From: Hemicentrotus pulcherrimus
Lineage: Eukaryota > Echinodermata > Echinoidea > Camarodonta > Strongylocentrotidae
Assembly (NCBI GenBank): GCA_003118195.1
Contig: BEXV01000321.1
Location: 111,050-136,158, forward strand
DNA length: 25,109 bases
Reading direction: 5' to 3'
The position numbers and the translations under genes were made by a program. This document shows positions 21,486-25,109 of this stretch, in pieces (positions within the stretch are counted from its first letter, which is position 1; each line of letters starts with the position of its first letter). A model generated the notes under the pieces. It saw only the letters and a program-made list of their open reading frames with translations. It ran no database searches and was not told the origin of the DNA.

Positions 21486-23568
21486 TAACAATCCTCATAC
21501 CAACAACAACCCAAACCCAAACCCAACCCAGGACTGGCCTACCAAAGAACAATACAGGGAGAAATACGGAAATGGTGAAAAAACACTTTAAAAATGGAAG
21601 AAAAGGCTTTGCATCCCTATTAAAAAATTTAAGTAGAACTAGAAAGGCATGTACTGTAAATCTCTGTGTATAAGACGCACTTTTTTTACCGTCGGGAAAA
21701 TTTTTTTGTGAGATAATGAAAAACTGAGGGTCAAATTTGACAGAACATAATATTTAATGACAAAATCATCTTTGTTTGATCAAACTCGGTTCAGAGACGG
21801 CTGAAATATAAAGATTTCTAATACTTGTGTACCACCACAAATATTAGATATTTTGATAAATTTGAAAAAATCGTTAGAAAAAACAAAATAACGCATTTAA
21901 CGTCGTATTTCAGCCAATGCCGAGGTTGGCTTTTTTGTTGGCATTTTCGTGTTGCTTATATTACTCACAATTATGGCTCATGTATTGTTATTTTTCATTA
22001 AATAATTAATTAACAGTCACCATGTTTTTTTAAAAGTGGAGCTGAATTGGTATGATCGTATTGGCTAAATTTCTCATATTTTGGGGTCTAAAATTACCTT
22101 TAAAGCAATTTTCGGTTCTAAAAGGGCACTAAAAATGTCATAGATAAGAATAACAGCAATAACCATGCACTTTGAAGGCATTTGCAGTCTGAAACCAGAA
22201 CTCAACTATCCCTGTAAGTAAATTCTTTCTGCAATTTTATGAATTACATACCACTTTAATTATATCGACTTATTTCCATCAAGAATTTGTGATACTGATC
22301 AGAAGACTAAAATAAGAATTTGAGATTACAACAAAGACATGCTAAAAAAAAATACAAGAGAAACACACAAATTTTGATGACAATCAGTATACTGTAAAGA
22401 TAGCATGTACAGATAAAGTGCCTTAAAGTCTGAAGGGAAGAGAGAAGGAGAGAATGAGTTGTAAGCAGAAGTGTTTGCATACATAAGGTTTTTTTATCCG
22501 TGCCTTTATCAGTGCCAAGAGGGAGCCTACTATACTTTCCTGTGTGCCCAACAAACCCTAATAGAGTTATCTTTCAATGTTGTTAGGAAACTAAGCAACA
22601 CGAGGTAATAACGGAGAGGAAGGAACAGTGACGGTGGTAAGTCCCCATCTATTGGGAGTACTAATTATCAAATCCTCAATTCTTCATATTACCCTCATGC
22701 AATAAGATCAGCATCGCTACAAATTGTTCTCAGTAGTTGTGCTACATGCATAGACTATGGACTACAGAACCTGTGACTGGAGTCCAATAATAGCATATAG
22801 ATCACACGCTACGCTAATGTTTTCTTGTTCATTTATAATTTACAAATATAACAATATTATCAGGTATAAGCTATAATATAAGCAAAATCAATGAAAAGTA
22901 ACATACAATAAGCTAATGAAATACATAAAAGAAAAAGGAAAGAGTTGAAGGAATATCAGAAAACGTCATTCCTGAAAAAAAAACACTTTTTATGACTCCG
23001 CAGGCCACAGCTCACAGCCTACCACAGGTTATCTTGAGCATGAAGTACAGGAAACTGCAGTTCGAGATAAACTGTCAAAAAGATTCTAAATAGTTTTGAT
23101 TGTCAAATATCATGGGGTTATTTGAACAAGTAAAGAAATAATGCTTAAAGAAATAATCTTGAACAATACGAAGCCAAAATATATATTCATGGCCTGAATC
23201 ATAATCCTCTTCAATTGGTCATGAACCCACTAGACACTTCTCACTGAATTCCATTACAGTTATAAAACCTAATAAAATGGCCTATACATTTTCCATCAAA
23301 TCTATCACATTTCCAATCACAAAATCATACCTTTTGGTTTTGAAAATTATGTTTTTGGAACAGTTCAAATTTCAAAGCAATAAATAATCGAGATTATCAC
23401 TAAGTTCAAAACTTTTGGGAGCCTAAGATAGAAAAAAACGGATAATTGAAAAACCATTACTGTTTAATACTTGTTTGTCATTGTAGATTCAATGTCTCAG
23501 TGCACACATTATCTGATTATGTGAATATTCACAGAACTTTGAATAAAGTCTCATGAAATGCAATTTTC

Positions 23569-23581
23569 TTTTTTTTTTTTT
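23569..23581 (+). repeat. Poly-T run (13 bases)
   Basis: A homopolymer run in the upstream intron, followed within 35 bases by three CTGA units. On the minus strand it reads as poly-A. Nothing upstream of it resembles a retroposed gene. Confidence 0.85.
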
Positions 23582-24785
23582 AAAGACGTGACACATCCCT
23601 GACTGACTGACTCACGAGATGTCATGACTTTGGTGAATATTTCTGAGCTTTCTTTTCACAATAGGGACTTTGAATTAAGATGATATTGCTCATTTCAAAT
23701 TCCCTTAGGCCGGGTTTCCGACTTTTAATTGAAAGTGATCAAGTGAGGTATTGCTGCCAACATCAATCCGGGTGTAGGAATTAACCAAAGTCTGTTTTAC
23801 AAAATTACACAGCAAAAGGTAAAATTGTGCTGAACAATATCTTGATTATCAGATAGAACTGATATTTATATGTTTAGAGCAATGGTGAATAAATAACCCA
23901 TCATCAATATATGAGTAATGGTTGTCAAATTATAACAAAGTTTTTATGTTCTAATATATAAGTGTAACATTAACTTGTTATAAATACAAGTTTGATAAAA
24001 AGTTATTTTGGAGCCTTTTGAAAATTTATGTTTTACCAAAATCAAATTGTATCAACCAGTTAAATAAATCGCATTCACAAAATCCAAAACCAAAAACTCT
24101 CACTGTACAAAAATTCTAGAATTAAAACTGACAATTTATTCTTTAAACTTTCAAAAGAATCACCAAGGATTTCTCCAGTTTGAGAATAGTATGACTTTGT
24201 TTAAAACAGTGCAGGAATTAATCTGAAGATGATGTTTCTATATTGATGGTTGAATTGTCTTCTGAAATATAATCACAAACAGGATTATTCTAGTCAGGTA
24301 CACTTCTTTTTTTCTTTCTTAAAAAAAAAGTTTAATTCTGTTCTAAGCCCAATATGACTCAGCCTTTGAAAGTTTGTGTTCTATCCAAAAAATATAAAAA
24401 CTAATTTCTGATAGTAGCTGTCTGTAGATTATTATTTTAACAAGAACGTGGGAAATATCATATATGTTATCGTGGTTATAGTGATTACCTCTGGAGAATA
24501 ACAAACTCGTCTCTGTTAACCCTACAGAGAAATACATGGGAAATATCCGTTTCTACTGGTCACAACATTCAAGGATATATTCAGATTGAGGTAATGAACA
24601 TTTCCTCTGCCAGTCTATCCCTTGGGGAGAACATACTTAAATGTCTCTCGACTCTCTTGGCAGAACCAGACCTACAACTTTTGACCAGTCCAATTTGGAA
24701 ACATAACTTCTGTTTGGCCCCTCTCCATGGATTACAAGGACAAGCATGTCTAGGGTTACCCCCCATCCCCACCTTTGTCCAAACA

Positions 24786-24812
24786 CCCCCACCCCCCACC
24801 CCGACCCCCACC
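24786..24812 (-). repeat. C-rich tract (G-quadruplex pattern on minus strand)
   Basis: Repeated CCCCCA units on the plus strand; the minus strand has four or more G-tracts of at least four with one- to three-base loops. It would lie in the nascent transcript of the upstream intron. Confidence 0.75.
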
Positions 24813-25094
24813 AACGCATCCCTCTTTTACCCTCTCCACATCATCAAATTAGCATAACCTTTGTGACCTTCCTATCCATGGGAGATGACCTTCCTCTTTG
24901 GTAGAAAGTCATGAAACTGCTCTAAAACTCCCCATTTTATATGCCTGGAACTAAGAGTGATTTGTACAGGCCTAATTGAAGGCCTTCTCAATATAGAAAA
25001 GATTGAATGTACGTACATGTAGAGTCATAGACCTAGATGAAAACAATTGAAATATTATTACCAAAGAAGTACTGTTAGCCAAGCTGCCGACATG

Positions 25095-25109
25095 CCCCCC
25101 CCCCCCCCC
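25095..25109 (+). repeat. Poly-C run at the window end
   Basis: Fifteen C residues up to the last base. With the poly-A run at 1-17 this suggests the window edges are assembly breaks at homopolymers. Confidence 0.9.

Larger units (their letters stand above)
18895..25109 (-). other. Partial intron upstream of exon a, at least 6.2 kb
   Basis: This intron runs off the right edge. It contains a purine-rich GGGA array (19521-19538), an (AC)18 microsatellite, GCCT and CCT repeats near 21.3-21.5 kb, a TATAAGACGCAC motif near 21675, a poly-T run (23569-23581), a C-rich tract at 24786-24812 and a poly-C run at the edge. I searched the minus strand for the expected GKALAS-type preceding exon and did not find it. 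Open frames such as the 124-residue one at 21217-21591 are mainly repeat-derived. Confidence 0.7.

Noticed and set aside
21217..21591. 124-codon plus-strand open frame
   Set aside because: Most of it is translated GCCT, CCT and CAA-type microsatellite (poly-Ser, Asn/Pro runs). It is antisense to the gene and has no recognisable domain.
24489..24521. Mini-exon candidate on the minus strand (CTCTGTAG|GGTTAAC..CCAGAG|gtaatc)
   Set aside because: The next exon needs phase 0. The frame ending in phase 0 contains TAA at its second codon, and there is no E-protein similarity.
25062..25094. Possible end of a preceding exon at the right edge (..GSLANSTSL|gtaata on the minus strand)
   Set aside because: The phase would fit exon a, but the sequence does not resemble the conserved GKALAS segment, and the upstream part is only the poly-C edge run, so it cannot be tested.
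1..25109. E-box (CAGCTG) sites as evidence of autoregulation
   Set aside because: I noticed about half a dozen CAGCTG sites, roughly the number expected by chance for a 6-mer in 25 kb.
1..25109. tRNA, rRNA, let-7-like microRNA or CRISPR arrays
   Set aside because: No tRNA B-box with a matching acceptor stem, no rRNA segment, no perfect let-7 seed-plus-hairpin and no regularly spaced repeats were seen. A systematic covariance-model search was not possible.

Overview
This is a eukaryotic genomic window: AT-rich, intron-dominated DNA with microsatellites, homopolymer runs and small non-autonomous transposons. It holds no bacterial-style genes. The only coding sequence I can support is four short exons on the minus strand. 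Spliced together they form one continuous reading frame of about 142 residues that matches the region just upstream of the bHLH domain in E-proteins (TCF3/E2A, TCF4/E2-2, TCF12/HEB, Drosophila daughterless). All four exons have consensus GT..AG borders, and their splice phases fit (0-1, 1-0, 0-0, 0-1).

Layout in the direction of transcription, from the right edge to the left: a partial intron (25109-18895); exon a (18816-18894, the STPVGSPP motif); intron B (18815-14042, carrying two MITE-like elements and a degenerate ATT repeat tract); exon b (13971-14041, ending in LHSL); intron C (13970-8080); exon c (7879-8079, the RLDDAI helix); intron D (7878-195, with one MITE-like element); exon d (119-194); and a partial intron (118-1). 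The 5' half of the gene (AD1, promoters, the GKALAS-type segment expected just before exon a) lies beyond the right edge. The bHLH exons lie beyond the left edge.

Organism: the proteins fit an animal E-protein that is not obviously vertebrate. For example, exon c has VLQKHA where vertebrates have VLRNHA or VLRSHA. The AT-rich composition, long introns and MITE types suggest a marine invertebrate, possibly an echinoderm or another invertebrate deuterostome. That placement is inference; the sequence does not prove it. The window begins in a poly-A run and ends in a poly-C run, as an assembly contig might, and has one N at 11991.

The most notable things outside the exons are: a diverged tandem duplication that copied the 3' splice site of exon c and left a decoy acceptor; three inverted-repeat elements (1544-1818, 16721-17078, 18226-18699); a G-quadruplex-type G-run series 44 nt downstream of the exon b donor; and a GC-box cluster in intron C that could be an internal promoter. 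I found no convincing new biological system. Most unusual signals are splice-site and transposon structure.
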